The notes beneath the pieces were generated by a model. That model made no database searches. It was not told the DNA's origin and was given only the letters and a program-made list of their open reading frames with translations. Below are positions 1 to 8,612 of a DNA stretch of 64,000 bases, one piece after another. Source of the DNA: Sphingobacterium arenae. Lineage in GTDB: Bacteria > Bacteroidota > Bacteroidia > Sphingobacteriales > Sphingobacteriaceae. Made by a program: the position numbers and the translations under genes. Positions within the stretch are counted from its first letter, which is position 1, and the number at the start of each line of letters is the position of its first letter. The stretch is taken from NCBI RefSeq assembly GCF_014692505.1, contig NZ_JACNYK010000001.1, forward strand, positions 505,922 through 569,921, written 5' to 3'.

Positions 1-362
1 CGGTGGAACCGGAGAAGTCGCCGGATGCGGAGTCCAAGCCTGTAGAACCGGAAGTTCCTTCCAGCAAGCCAGCGGGTTTCAAGCCACGATTTAAGGCGGG
101 TGCTACCAAGGCCGTGGAACCGGAGAAGTCGCCGGATGCGGAGTCCAAGCCTGTAGAACCGGAAGTTCCTTCCAGCAAGCCAGCGGGTTTCAAGCCACGA
201 TTTAAGGCGGGTGCTACCAAGGCCGTGGAACCGGAGAAGTCACCGGATGCGGAGTCCAAGCCTGTAGAACCGGAAGTTCCTTCCAGCAAGCCGGCGGGTT
301 TCAAACCAAGATTTAAGGCCGGTGTGACCAAAACTTCACCGCCAAAAACAGAAGACGATTAA
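1..362 (+). CDS. C-terminal part of a tandem-repeat protein (5' end outside window)
   Basis: The open frame enters from before the window, so only the last ~120 residues are seen and the GTG at 3 is an internal Val codon. It consists of three copies of a 37-residue unit rich in Pro, Lys, Glu and Ser that contains the core GFKPRFKAG, followed by a short acidic tail ending EDD. Such composition is expected to be disordered and charged. I do not recognise the family and assign no function. The stop overlaps the stop of the convergent oxidoreductase gene by four bases. The upstream domain is needed to name this protein. Confidence 0.7.
   Translation, partial: VEPEKSPDAESKPVEPEVPSSKPAGFKPRFKAGATKAVEPEKSPDAESKPVEPEVPSSKPAGFKPRFKAGATKAVEPEKSPDAESKPVEPEVPSSKPAGFKPRFKAGVTKTSPPKTEDD
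3..335 (+). repeat. In-frame tandem repeat, 3 x 111 bp
   Basis: Units start at 3, 114 and 225, exactly 111 bp (37 codons) apart. Copies 1 and 2 are identical by eye at the nucleotide level; copy 3 carries several substitutions, mostly synonymous until its end. Identity without synonymous drift points to recent duplication or gene conversion, and more copies may lie upstream of the window. Copy-number variation between strains is likely. Confidence 0.9.
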
Positions 363-1594
363 GAATTGCTTTGTAACATATGAGCCAAACTGCGGATGAC
401 TCTGTCGTGTTTTTTAACAAACGGATTGTCTTCGTTCCATACATAACCTGCTAACACGGCGCATATTTTTCGCTTCACATCAAGATTTTCGGGACGATGG
501 AAAAAAAGCGTTTGTAGATTGCCTGTATACCATTCTTTTACGTATGTTGTAAAAACATGAATACCACGTTGCATATAATCGGCATATTCAACCTGCCAAT
601 TAATTTTTTCGCCTTGTAATTGCCGATAGGCTAGTTTTGCGGAAAGAATACCGGATTCTGTTGCAAAGCACACGCCAGAAGAAAATACGGGATCCAAAAA
701 TTCCGCACTATTGCCCGTTAATGCAAAACCTTGCCCAAACATTTTAGAGACAGCAGCCGAGTAATTTTTAAGATGTATAGGTTCAAATTCGAAGTCTGTA
801 TTCGCAAAACGCTTGACATAAAAATCGGAGAGCTTAATCGCTCTTTTTAGAGCCTCTGCCGTGCCCTCATCTCCCTTTAGTTGTTCGATAAAATCCGTGT
901 GTGCCACGATGCCCAGACTTGTCAACCCATTGGAGAAAGGAATAACCCATAACCAAACCTCGGTATCTAGTACATCAAATGAAATTTGTGTGCCCTCTAT
1001 ACCGATAGGACGGTTGGCATCTTTTACATGTGAAAAGATGGCGGAATGCGGATTCAGCTGTGACGGCGTGTCTAAATGTAGTAAACGAGGGAGGACACGC
1101 CCGTATCCGCTGGCATCGATCACAAATCGAGCCTTGATTTGTGCATCGACTCCTTCTTTGTCCTGAACGGTAGTCAAAGAATCAGTTCCGTTAAACTCGA
1201 TCGCTGTAACCGCAGTCTCAAAAGCAATGTCTACATTCTTTTTTTGGAGCTCTTGGGTCATCGCATGATCAAAATCAGCCCTTGGAACTTGCCATGTCCA
1301 ATTCCAACCCTCTCCAAATTTGTCTCCAAAATCAAAATCGCTAATGACGTTGCCTCGAATAAAACGTGCACCAGGTTTCTCCTGGAAATTTTGCGCCTGT
1401 AGGGCAGGTAACAGTCCCGCTTCGTCAAAATGATCCATAACACGGGGGATAAGGCTTTCGCCTACAACTAAACGAGGGAACTTGGATCGCTCGACAATCT
1501 TGATGTGAACACCCTGTTGCTCTAAATAACCCGCAGCTACGCAGCCTGAAGGTCCTGCGCCAATAATTAAAATATCTACTTCCTCGACGTGCAT
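359..1594 (-). CDS. FAD-dependent oxidoreductase, flavin-dependent halogenase-like
   Basis: The 411-residue protein has an N-terminal FAD-binding GAGPSG (residues 12-17), a GESLIP motif (45-50), a Lys in KPGARF (K73) and WLWVIP (214-219). The last matches the WxWxIP signature of flavin-dependent halogenases, and the C-terminal DPVFSSG segment is typical of the tryptophan-halogenase/geranylgeranyl-reductase superfamily. Flexirubins are often ring-chlorinated, so halogenation of a phenolic ring is plausible, but related family members are plain monooxygenases. I chose the ATG at 1594 because the FAD fold begins just after it; a frame extending to 1642 adds 16 unlikely residues. It is divergent from the ammonia-lyase operon. 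Confidence 0.75.
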   Translation of the reverse strand: MHVEEVDILIIGAGPSGCVAAGYLEQQGVHIKIVERSKFPRLVVGESLIPRVMDHFDEAGLLPALQAQNFQEKPGARFIRGNVISDFDFGDKFGEGWNWTWQVPRADFDHAMTQELQKKNVDIAFETAVTAIEFNGTDSLTTVQDKEGVDAQIKARFVIDASGYGRVLPRLLHLDTPSQLNPHSAIFSHVKDANRPIGIEGTQISFDVLDTEVWLWVIPFSNGLTSLGIVAHTDFIEQLKGDEGTAEALKRAIKLSDFYVKRFANTDFEFEPIHLKNYSAAVSKMFGQGFALTGNSAEFLDPVFSSGVCFATESGILSAKLAYRQLQGEKINWQVEYADYMQRGIHVFTTYVKEWYTGNLQTLFFHRPENLDVKRKICAVLAGYVWNEDNPFVKKHDRVIRSLAHMLQSNS

Positions 1595-1631
1595 AGCTTG
1601 ATGAATTAACCGAATTAAAATTAAATTATAG

Positions 1632-1674
1632 TATTTTTGCAAATGTTTCGATACGACACCGACCTACAAAAATA
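1632..1674. promoter_or_regulatory. Divergent -7 elements for the pigment-like cassette
   Basis: The plus strand has TATTTTTG at 1632-1639 (toward the ammonia-lyase) and the minus strand has TATTTTTG reading 1674 to 1667 (toward the halogenase-like gene). Both fit the Bacteroidota TAnnTTTG -7 consensus. Neither has a clear TTTG 19 bases upstream, so these are tentative. If both are used, the two transcripts would overlap at their 5' ends. Confidence 0.4.
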
Positions 1675-1732
1675 ACAGTAAAATCTGTGCTTTTTGATGG
1701 TAAAAGAAAATTAGCGAAGAATATAGGCATAC

Positions 1733-3250
1733 ATGATTTCGGTAGATAAAAAATTAACGCTGTCTCAGTTTTATGAGATTATATTTAAAGGTGAGCCCCT
1801 TGCTATAGAGCCGGAGGTACTTCAGATAGTGGAAGAAAGCCATGTTTTCCTGAAAGAATTTGCTGCGAATAGAGTGATTTATGGCGTGAATACGGGGTTT
1901 GGGCCGATGGCGCAGTATCGTATACAAGACGAGGATACAAACCAGCTGCAATATAATCTGATCCGCAGCCATGCGGCGGGTACAGGTGATGTCTTATCGC
2001 CACTTCACGTAAAAGCAGCAATGCTCACGCGTCTGACCAATCTTTCTAAAGGGAAGTCTGGCGTCCACGCAACTGTTATTGAATTACTCAAAGAATTGAT
2101 CAACCGAAATATTATACCTGTCATTTTTGCACATGGTGGTGTAGGAGCGAGTGGTGATTTGGTACAGCTTGCACATTTAGCCCTAGTGCTGATTGGTGAA
2201 GGAGAGGTATTTCATAAAAATGAACGTAGGGCTACAGCAATCGTGTTTAAGGAAGAGGGGCTGAGGCCTATTGAGGTGGTGGTGCGTGAGGGACTGTCGT
2301 TGATTAATGGTACATCGGTAATGACAGGCGTAGGGCTTGTCAATTATTGCTATGCATCGAAATTGCTAGATTGGTCGATTTGGCTTTCTTGTGCCATGAA
2401 TGAAATTGTCAAGGCACATGACGACCATTATTCAACGCATTTGAATGCCGTTAAACTGCATGTTGGACAAAGTCAGGTTGCATCTCGAATGCAGGAGCAT
2501 TTGATTGATAGTACGTTAATAAAAAAGCGGGAAGACGATTTGTATTCGGGAAATAATCAAGAAGATATTTTTAAAGAAAAAGTGCAAGAATACTATTCGC
2601 TGCGTTGTGTTCCACAGATTTTAGGGCCAATCTTGGAAACAATTCAGCAAGTGGGAAAAGTACTTGAAGACGAGCTGAACTCGGTTAGTGATAATCCGAT
2701 AATTTCTGTGGAAAACCAAAATGTGTACCATGGGGGAAACTTTCATGGTGACTATGTTTCCTTGGAGATGGATAAGCTGAAACTAGCGATTACGCGTCTG
2801 ACGATGTTATCGGAAAGGCAGCTAAACTATCTTATGAATACTAAAATAAATGGATTGTTACCGCCTTTCGTGAATATGGGTAAGCTTGGTTTTAATTTTG
2901 GTATGCAAGGAGCTCAATTTACCGCAACGTCCACCACGGCAGAAAACCAAATGCTCTCGACGTCTATGTATATACATAGTATTCCGAATAACAATGATAA
3001 TCAGGATATTGTGAGTATGGGAACGAACGCCGCGGTGATAGCAAATCGGGTAATCGTAAATGCATTTGAAGTACTTGCGGTTCAAATTATTTCCGTGAGG
3101 CAGGCAATTGATATTTTAAATTATCAAAATTTTGTATCTTCAAAAACAAAAGCGGTGTATGATGAAATTAGTGCGATTATTCCTGCCTTTTCAGACGACA
3201 AACCGCTTTATCCTGCCATTCAGCAGGTTAAAGATTATTTGATGAGGTAA
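1733..3250 (+). CDS. Tyrosine ammonia-lyase (aromatic amino acid lyase, MIO family)
   Basis: This 505-residue enzyme would deaminate L-tyrosine to p-coumarate with release of ammonia. The Ala139-Ser140-Gly141 triad in a GGVGASGDL context forms the MIO electrophile, and Y50 in the VIYGVNTGFG segment is the conserved catalytic tyrosine. The substrate-selectivity pair is S79-H80 (RSHAAGTG), which resembles histidine ammonia-lyases, but from memory the whole sequence, including that segment, closely resembles the characterised Flavobacterium johnsoniae tyrosine ammonia-lyase. It is first in a tight operon (one base before the reductase) with fatty-acid-type enzymes, which fits a starter unit for a flexirubin-like pigment. 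Histidine lyase activity is the main alternative. Confidence 0.85.
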   Translation: MISVDKKLTLSQFYEIIFKGEPLAIEPEVLQIVEESHVFLKEFAANRVIYGVNTGFGPMAQYRIQDEDTNQLQYNLIRSHAAGTGDVLSPLHVKAAMLTRLTNLSKGKSGVHATVIELLKELINRNIIPVIFAHGGVGASGDLVQLAHLALVLIGEGEVFHKNERRATAIVFKEEGLRPIEVVVREGLSLINGTSVMTGVGLVNYCYASKLLDWSIWLSCAMNEIVKAHDDHYSTHLNAVKLHVGQSQVASRMQEHLIDSTLIKKREDDLYSGNNQEDIFKEKVQEYYSLRCVPQILGPILETIQQVGKVLEDELNSVSDNPIISVENQNVYHGGNFHGDYVSLEMDKLKLAITRLTMLSERQLNYLMNTKINGLLPPFVNMGKLGFNFGMQGAQFTATSTTAENQMLSTSMYIHSIPNNNDNQDIVSMGTNAAVIANRVIVNAFEVLAVQIISVRQAIDILNYQNFVSSKTKAVYDEISAIIPAFSDDKPLYPAIQQVKDYLMR

Positions 3251-3251
3251 T

Positions 3252-3983
3252 ATGAAATGTGCATTGGTAACAGGCGGATCGAGAGGTATCGGACGGGCGA
3301 TCTGTAAAAAGGTAGCAGTCGAATTGGGATACCATGTGCTGATTAATTATCAGGGAAATGAAGAAGCCGCTAAGGAAACATTGGCCATATTAGAAGATGA
3401 AGGTGCGACAGGGGAGATTATTAAATTTAATGTTGGAGACCCAGCGGAAGTAAAGGATGCGTTACAACGATGGAGTGAACGTCATCCGGAAGCGGTTGTG
3501 GAGGTTATCGTTAATAATGCAGGTATCGCGAGAGACGGTTTGTTCATGTGGATGTCTCCGGAGGATTGGTCGTCCGTGTTAAATGTCTCTTTGCAAGGGT
3601 TCTACAACGTAACGCATTTTTTTATCCAAAAACTATTACGTCAACGGTATGGTCGAATCATCAATATCGTTTCCGTCTCGGGCGTTAAGGGAACCGCAGG
3701 CCAAGTTAACTACTCGGCGGCGAAGGCTGGTGTCGTTGGGGCTACAAAAGCATTGGCGCAAGAAATTGGAAAGAGAAATATCACCGTCAATGCCGTTGCA
3801 CCGGGATTTATCCGTTCAGACATGACAGAAGGGATGGATGAAAAAGAGTTGAGAAAGATCATTCCTGCAAACCGATTTGGTGAAGCAGAAGAGGTAGCGG
3901 ATTTGGTTTGTTTTCTTGCATCAAAAAAAGCCGGTTACATCACCGGAGAAGTTATCAATATAAATGGTGGAATTTATGCGTAG
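3252..3983 (+). CDS. fabG: 3-oxoacyl-ACP reductase (FabG-like SDR)
   Basis: A classical short-chain dehydrogenase of 243 residues that reduces 3-oxoacyl-ACP to 3-hydroxyacyl-ACP with NADPH. Visible motifs are TGGSRGIG (7-14) for nucleotide binding, NNAG (88-91), and the catalytic S141, Y154 and K158 (YSAAK). The gene starts one base after the ammonia-lyase stop, so it is surely cotranscribed and probably dedicated to the cassette rather than to primary fatty-acid synthesis. The symbol denotes family, not proof of the housekeeping role. Confidence 0.88.
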   Translation: MKCALVTGGSRGIGRAICKKVAVELGYHVLINYQGNEEAAKETLAILEDEGATGEIIKFNVGDPAEVKDALQRWSERHPEAVVEVIVNNAGIARDGLFMWMSPEDWSSVLNVSLQGFYNVTHFFIQKLLRQRYGRIINIVSVSGVKGTAGQVNYSAAKAGVVGATKALAQEIGKRNITVNAVAPGFIRSDMTEGMDEKELRKIIPANRFGEAEEVADLVCFLASKKAGYITGEVININGGIYA

Positions 3984-3992
3984 CATTGTTGG

Positions 3993-5219
3993 ATGAATAA
4001 GCGTGTAGTCATTACTGGAATGGGCATCTATTCCTGTATCGGAGTTAATTTGGAAGAGGTCAGACAATCGCTTTTTGAAGGTAAATCAGGCATTGTGATT
4101 GATCGGGAGCGGGTAGCTTTTGGTTTCCAATCCCCTTTGACGGGTACGGTGCCCGCACCGGATTTAAAGAAGGTGCTCAACAGGCGCCAACGTATCAGTA
4201 TGGGGGAGGAATCGGAGTATGCGTATATGGCAACAACAGAAGCGCTAGCGCAAGCGAAGCTGGAAATAGAAGATCTAAATAAGCGAGAGGTAGGTATTTT
4301 GTTCGGGAATGACAGTGTTTCGAAGGCAGTGATCGACGCCACGGATATCGTGCGAGAAAAGAAAGATACCCAGCTAATTGGTTCCGGGGCTATCTTTAAA
4401 TCCATGAATTCTACTGTTACGATGAATCTGGCAACAATTTTTGGACTGTCTGGTATTAACATGACCATTAGTGCTGCCTGTGCCAGTGGTTCACATGCTC
4501 TTGGTCTGGGATACATGTTTATTCAACAAGGGTTGCAGGATATGATTATTTGCGGGGGGGCGCAGGAAATCAACCCCTATGCGATGGCAAGTTTCGATGG
4601 TTTAGGGGTATTTGCTACCGATATTAGCCATCCACAACAAGCCTCTAGGCCATTCGATAAGAGACGTACGGGACTAGTGCCCAGTGGGGGAGCAGCCGCA
4701 GTCATATTGGAGAGCTATGAATCTGCTATCAATAGGGGGGCGCCCATTATAGCCGAAATATTAGGCTATGGCTTTTCTTCTAACGGAGGTCATATATCTA
4801 CACCGAACATCGAAGGTCCTGCGAAAGCTATGCGACGAGCACTCGAACAGGCCGATATACGAGCGGCTGATATTGGCTATATTAACGCACATGCCACATC
4901 GACACCGATTGGTGATGCGAATGAGGCAAAAGCAATTTTAGAGGTATTTGGGGATAGACCGTATGTCAGTTCCACAAAATCTATGACGGGACACGAATGT
5001 TGGATGGCTGGTGCGTCGGAAATTGTATATTCTACGCTGATGATGCAGCATGGGTTCATCGCCCCTAACATTAATTTGGAAGATCCGGATGATGACATCA
5101 AGGAATTAAATTTTGTTTCCCGCACAATAAAACAAGAATTTGATATATATTTGTCTAATTCTTTCGGATTTGGTGGGACCAATTCCGCATTGGTGGTCAA
5201 GAAATTTAATGATGGATAA
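3993..5219 (+). CDS. Beta-ketoacyl-ACP synthase (KAS II / FabF type)
   Basis: A 408-residue condensing enzyme. The nucleophile C163 (AACASGSHA), H300 (NAHATSTP), K329 and H334 (KSMTGH) give the complete Cys-His-His set for decarboxylative condensation, so this is a true ketosynthase, not a chain-length factor. The usual small-residue stretch after TGH is replaced by ECWMAGAS, a divergence expected of a specialised rather than housekeeping FabF. In aryl-polyene and flexirubin clusters a KAS pairs with a chain-length factor; no such partner is encoded in this window. Nine bases separate it from the reductase gene, and its end overlaps the ACP start. Confidence 0.88.
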   Translation: MNKRVVITGMGIYSCIGVNLEEVRQSLFEGKSGIVIDRERVAFGFQSPLTGTVPAPDLKKVLNRRQRISMGEESEYAYMATTEALAQAKLEIEDLNKREVGILFGNDSVSKAVIDATDIVREKKDTQLIGSGAIFKSMNSTVTMNLATIFGLSGINMTISAACASGSHALGLGYMFIQQGLQDMIICGGAQEINPYAMASFDGLGVFATDISHPQQASRPFDKRRTGLVPSGGAAAVILESYESAINRGAPIIAEILGYGFSSNGGHISTPNIEGPAKAMRRALEQADIRAADIGYINAHATSTPIGDANEAKAILEVFGDRPYVSSTKSMTGHECWMAGASEIVYSTLMMQHGFIAPNINLEDPDDDIKELNFVSRTIKQEFDIYLSNSFGFGGTNSALVVKKFNDG

Positions 5220-5463
5220 AGCGCGTATATATCAAAAGATAAATGAAATCTTGGTAGAAGAATTTGAGGTGGATGAAAAGATTATCAGTCCGGAAGCATC
5301 TTTAAAGGAATCGCTTGATTTAGATAGCTTAGACTACGTAGATTTGGTTGTTATTATCGAATCCAATTTCGGAGTTAAGTTGGTGGAGGCAGATTTTGAA
5401 GGCGTGGTGACTTTCCAGGATTTCTATAACATCGTAGAACAAAAAATGACGGTAAAGAGTTAA
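5212..5463 (+). CDS. Acyl carrier protein
   Basis: An acidic 83-residue carrier protein. The DSLD motif places the phosphopantetheine-bearing serine at S39, followed by a typical helix II (YVDLVVIIE). Two consecutive ATG codons (5209 and 5212) lie inside the end of the ketosynthase gene; I use the second, giving MDKARIYQ, but either is possible. The 8-11 base overlap implies translational coupling. It presumably carries the growing chain for the surrounding reductase, synthase and dehydratase, separately from the primary AcpP. Confidence 0.88.
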   Translation: MDKARIYQKINEILVEEFEVDEKIISPEASLKESLDLDSLDYVDLVVIIESNFGVKLVEADFEGVVTFQDFYNIVEQKMTVKS

Positions 5464-5473
5464 GCAGGGTAAG

Positions 5474-6346
5474 ATGAGCCAATGGGACGGAAAATCAAAA
5501 GGAACACTCCTTGGCTATAAGATATTTGTCTTTTTAATCAAAAAACTGGGCGTTCGAGCGGCGTATAGCTTACTTATTTTTGTAGCATTCTATTATTTTC
5601 TCTTCTCTCCCAAAAGCTTTCGAGCCATCTATTATTATTTGCGTCATAGACAAGGTTATAGTCATTGGACAACATGTTGGAAAGTTTATCAAACCTACTT
5701 TGTATTTGGACAAACCATTATCGATAAGGTAGCGATTGCCTCTGGTCTTAGGAACAGGTTCACCTATGAGTTTGACGGAATTGATACATTAAAAGAAGTT
5801 CTCGAGAATAAAAAAGGTGGTGTTCTTATTTCTGCACATGTGGGTAATTTTGAGATTGCGGATAAATTTTTTGCGGATATTGACTGGGATCTTCAAATTA
5901 ACTTGGTTACAGCAGATCAGGAACGCACGATCATTAAAGAATATATCGAGCGTATCTCTGAAAAACCAAGGGTTAAGTTCATCCATATTCGAGAAGATAT
6001 GTCGCATGTTTTCGCTATCAACGACGCTTTATCGAATAACGAACTAATTTGTTTCACCGGCGACCGATATTTTGATGGTGCCAAAACGCTAACCGCCCCT
6101 TTGCTCGGCAAAGATGCCAACTTCCCTGTCGGACCTTTTCGCATCGCTTCCCGCTTATCTGCTCCTGTTATTTTTGTATATGTGATGCGCGAACCGGGAT
6201 TACATTATCACCTTTATGCGCGCAGAGCGATCGATGTAAAACAGCGTGATCCGCAATCTTTTCTTGCAGCTTATACAAGCAGTGTGGAAAGTATATTACG
6301 GAAGTATCCGCTACAGTGGTTTAACTTTTTTGATTTTTGGAAATGA
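5474..6346 (+). CDS. LpxL/HtrB-family acyltransferase
   Basis: A 290-residue protein with an N-terminal membrane segment (about 30-46) and the H-x4-E signature of the lipid A late acyltransferase family at H122-E127 (HVGNFE). The family transfers acyl groups from acyl-ACP at the cytoplasmic face of the inner membrane. Here, directly after an ACP gene and four bases overlapping the dehydratase gene, the likely role is to move the finished chain from ACP to an acceptor lipid or alcohol, as proposed for acyltransferases of flexirubin and aryl-polyene clusters. A conventional role in lipid A is less likely from context. Confidence 0.8.
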   Translation: MSQWDGKSKGTLLGYKIFVFLIKKLGVRAAYSLLIFVAFYYFLFSPKSFRAIYYYLRHRQGYSHWTTCWKVYQTYFVFGQTIIDKVAIASGLRNRFTYEFDGIDTLKEVLENKKGGVLISAHVGNFEIADKFFADIDWDLQINLVTADQERTIIKEYIERISEKPRVKFIHIREDMSHVFAINDALSNNELICFTGDRYFDGAKTLTAPLLGKDANFPVGPFRIASRLSAPVIFVYVMREPGLHYHLYARRAIDVKQRDPQSFLAAYTSSVESILRKYPLQWFNFFDFWK

Positions 6347-6771
6347 TATCTCTACCTATTTCAGGCGAAGAACTATTATTACTCATTCCGCAACGAGCGC
6401 CGATTGTTATGGTCTCTACCTTAGAAAGCTATGACGATAAACGGCTGGTGTCGACTTTTGTCGTCTGTGAAGAAAATATCTTTGTTAATGAGGTAACGTT
6501 AGTAGAAAGTGGTTTGCTCGAACATATGGCTCAATCTGTCGCGTTGCACACGGGATATAGCTATTTCTTGAAGGGGGAAAATGCACCGATGGGCTATATT
6601 GGCTCTATGCAGGATGTAGACATTCAGGATCTACCAGAAATAGGAGAGACTGTTTTTTCTACCGTCACCATCCTACAAGAATTTATGGGCGTGACGTTGG
6701 TTGAAATCGAAACAAAACTCGAAGACAGTGTCATTGCACGTGCGCGCATGAAAACAGTGATAGCCAAATAG
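6343..6771 (+). CDS. 3-hydroxyacyl-ACP dehydratase-like hot-dog protein
   Basis: A 142-residue single hot-dog domain resembling FabZ and ApeP. The segment that carries the FabZ catalytic histidine (PHRxP-like) reads PQRAP with Gln17 in its place, while the acidic partner is kept in the helix LLEHMAQS (E60). From memory Gln at this point recurs in Bacteroidota pigment-cluster homologues, so the protein may still be active by a modified mechanism. The start is the ATG in the ATGA overlap with the acyltransferase stop; an upstream TTG would add two residues. It is the last gene of the cassette. Confidence 0.78.
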   Translation: MISLPISGEELLLLIPQRAPIVMVSTLESYDDKRLVSTFVVCEENIFVNEVTLVESGLLEHMAQSVALHTGYSYFLKGENAPMGYIGSMQDVDIQDLPEIGETVFSTVTILQEFMGVTLVEIETKLEDSVIARARMKTVIAK

Positions 6772-7010
6772 CGGTATACACCCTCCTCACGAAAATGTGT
6801 CGGATTTTATGGTCATTTTGACAGAACTGACATTTCCTTCCCTTAAAAAAATATGAAAAAAGTTTCGAAGTAGGTTAAGCCCTTACTTAACAGAGCTTTG
6901 TGCCGTTTATTTTGAGATAATATACCTGTTTATATTGCATCATCTTAATTTTCAGCACGTTCCTTGTGGGGTTATAACCGAACTAATGTTATTCAACAAA
7001 AAATAAACAG

Positions 7011-7823
7011 ATGAAGATTCTAGTAATTGGCGCCGGCAACATGGGGCTAACGTATGCCCATGGGATGGCCCAATCAGACTTATTGAAAGAAAAAGATTTA
7101 ATGATTTTGGACAACTCGGCAGAAAAAATTGCCGAACTACGAGCGGAGGGAACGTTCGATGTCTACGAAAAACTGGAAGATTGTTTGCCTAAGGCAGACA
7201 TCGTATTTATTGCCGTGAAACCTTACCACAGCGACGAGGTTTTTGAAGCTATCAAAGCGCATAAGAGACCAGATCAGATTTTTGTGTCTATTATGGCAGG
7301 CGTCACGATAAAGACGATGCAGGAAGCGATGGATATTAAAAAGGTCGTGCGGGCTATGCCAAACCTTGCCGCACAAGTGGGACATGGCTTTACCTCGTTT
7401 ATTGGCTCTAAGGAGGTCTCCCGATTGGAGCTTCTTACGGTAGAAAAATTGATAGATACAACCGGACGATCCATCAAACTGGCAAATGAAATGGAAATTG
7501 ATAAGTCCACAGGAATATCGGGTTCCGGCCCCGCCTATGTATTTTATTTTATGGAATCAATGATGGAAGCAGCTACCAAGATGGGATTCTGTGAAAAGGA
7601 TGCGCGCTTGATGGTTGCACAAACTTTCCAAGGAGCGGTTGAATTGTTTAATAGCTCTGATATCAATCCAACTGCATGGATGGATAGAGTTGCCTCCAAA
7701 GGTGGTACGACGCGTGCCGCGCTGGATTCTATGGAAGAAAACAATGTCAAGGAATTAATTAAAGATGCCGCTTATGCAGCGTTCGACCGGGCGGTACAGC
7801 TGGGAAAGGAAAGTAATAAATAG
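7011..7823 (+). CDS. proC: Pyrroline-5-carboxylate reductase
   Basis: Final step of proline synthesis: NAD(P)H-dependent reduction of 1-pyrroline-5-carboxylate. The 270-residue protein has the normal family length, a Rossmann GAGNMG at 7-12 and the C-terminal signature around SGSGPAYVFYF and SKGGTTRAALD. It lies two bases before proB, so the first and last enzymes of the pathway are cotranscribed. The middle enzyme, ProA, is not in the window. A 239-bp spacer separates it from the pigment-like cassette, so it probably has its own promoter. Confidence 0.95.
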   Translation: MKILVIGAGNMGLTYAHGMAQSDLLKEKDLMILDNSAEKIAELRAEGTFDVYEKLEDCLPKADIVFIAVKPYHSDEVFEAIKAHKRPDQIFVSIMAGVTIKTMQEAMDIKKVVRAMPNLAAQVGHGFTSFIGSKEVSRLELLTVEKLIDTTGRSIKLANEMEIDKSTGISGSGPAYVFYFMESMMEAATKMGFCEKDARLMVAQTFQGAVELFNSSDINPTAWMDRVASKGGTTRAALDSMEENNVKELIKDAAYAAFDRAVQLGKESNK

Positions 7824-7825
7824 AC

Positions 7826-8596
7826 ATGTATAAAAAGAGAATTGTTATTAAAGTCGGTACGAGTGTTATGGCGAACCGGGATAACCGGATTATGCTGTCG
7901 GCATTAAATAAACTTGTTGATCAAATAGCACAATTATATGAGGACAATATCATGACGGTATTGGTATCCTCGGGATCGGTAAACGCGGGGCGTGAGATAT
8001 TGGGAGATAGTGTGATAGAAGATAAATCGCAAAGAAGACAGGTGTATTCTGCTATAGGGCAGCCGCGATTGATGCGACATTATTATACCCTCTTCCAAAA
8101 TTATGGTATGCGTTGTGCACAAGTGCTGGCTACAAAGCGTGATTTTAACCCTGGAGAGCACCGTACCAACATGATTAATTGTTACGAGGGATTAATGTCT
8201 GAAGGTGTTATACCCATCGCAAACGAGGATGATGCCGTTTCCGTATCACACTCTATGTTTTCAGACAACGACGAGCTAGCGAGTTTAATTGCGGAGTTGA
8301 TCCATGCAGATATGCTCATCATATTAACGGATATTGATGGTTTTTATACTGGGCATCCCGCAGATGAAGATTCTAAGCTGATTAGCGAAATTAAAGTTGA
8401 CCAGCAGGTAGAACAGTACGTTACGAAGATAAATAAGGGCGAAACCTCTGGTCGCGGAGGAATGGAGTCGAAGCTTAAGGTAGCTAAGCATACTGCGGCA
8501 AAAGATATTCCGACGTATATTGCTAACGGCAAAAGGGATCGTGTGATTCTAGATATCATCGAAGGAAAACCCGTAGGAACGAAAGTTATAGCTTAA
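7826..8596 (+). CDS. proB: Glutamate 5-kinase (catalytic domain only)
   Basis: Phosphorylates L-glutamate to gamma-glutamyl phosphate, the committed step of proline synthesis. The amino-acid kinase fold is visible from VIKVGTSV (near residue 7), with NEDDAVSV, DNDELAS and the GRGGMESK loop. At 256 residues it lacks the C-terminal PUA domain of the E. coli enzyme, as is common for short ProB forms. It follows proC by two bases and is closed by a strong hairpin shared with convergent xseB. Confidence 0.93.
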   Translation: MYKKRIVIKVGTSVMANRDNRIMLSALNKLVDQIAQLYEDNIMTVLVSSGSVNAGREILGDSVIEDKSQRRQVYSAIGQPRLMRHYYTLFQNYGMRCAQVLATKRDFNPGEHRTNMINCYEGLMSEGVIPIANEDDAVSVSHSMFSDNDELASLIAELIHADMLIILTDIDGFYTGHPADEDSKLISEIKVDQQVEQYVTKINKGETSGRGGMESKLKVAKHTAAKDIPTYIANGKRDRVILDIIEGKPVGTKVIA

Positions 8597-8612
8597 GTCC
8601 TATTCCGATTAG

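Noticed and set aside
3..335. Possible CRISPR or minisatellite
   Set aside because: Units are contiguous 111-bp in-frame coding repeats without spacers.
1985..2008. Assignment of the lyase as hutH
   Set aside because: The Ser-His pair (residues 79-80) is HAL-like, but the overall similarity to a characterised tyrosine ammonia-lyase and the operon context favour TAL; no other hut genes are present.
4028..4516. 162-codon minus-strand frame
   Set aside because: Fully antisense to the ketosynthase active-site region, which is clearly coding.
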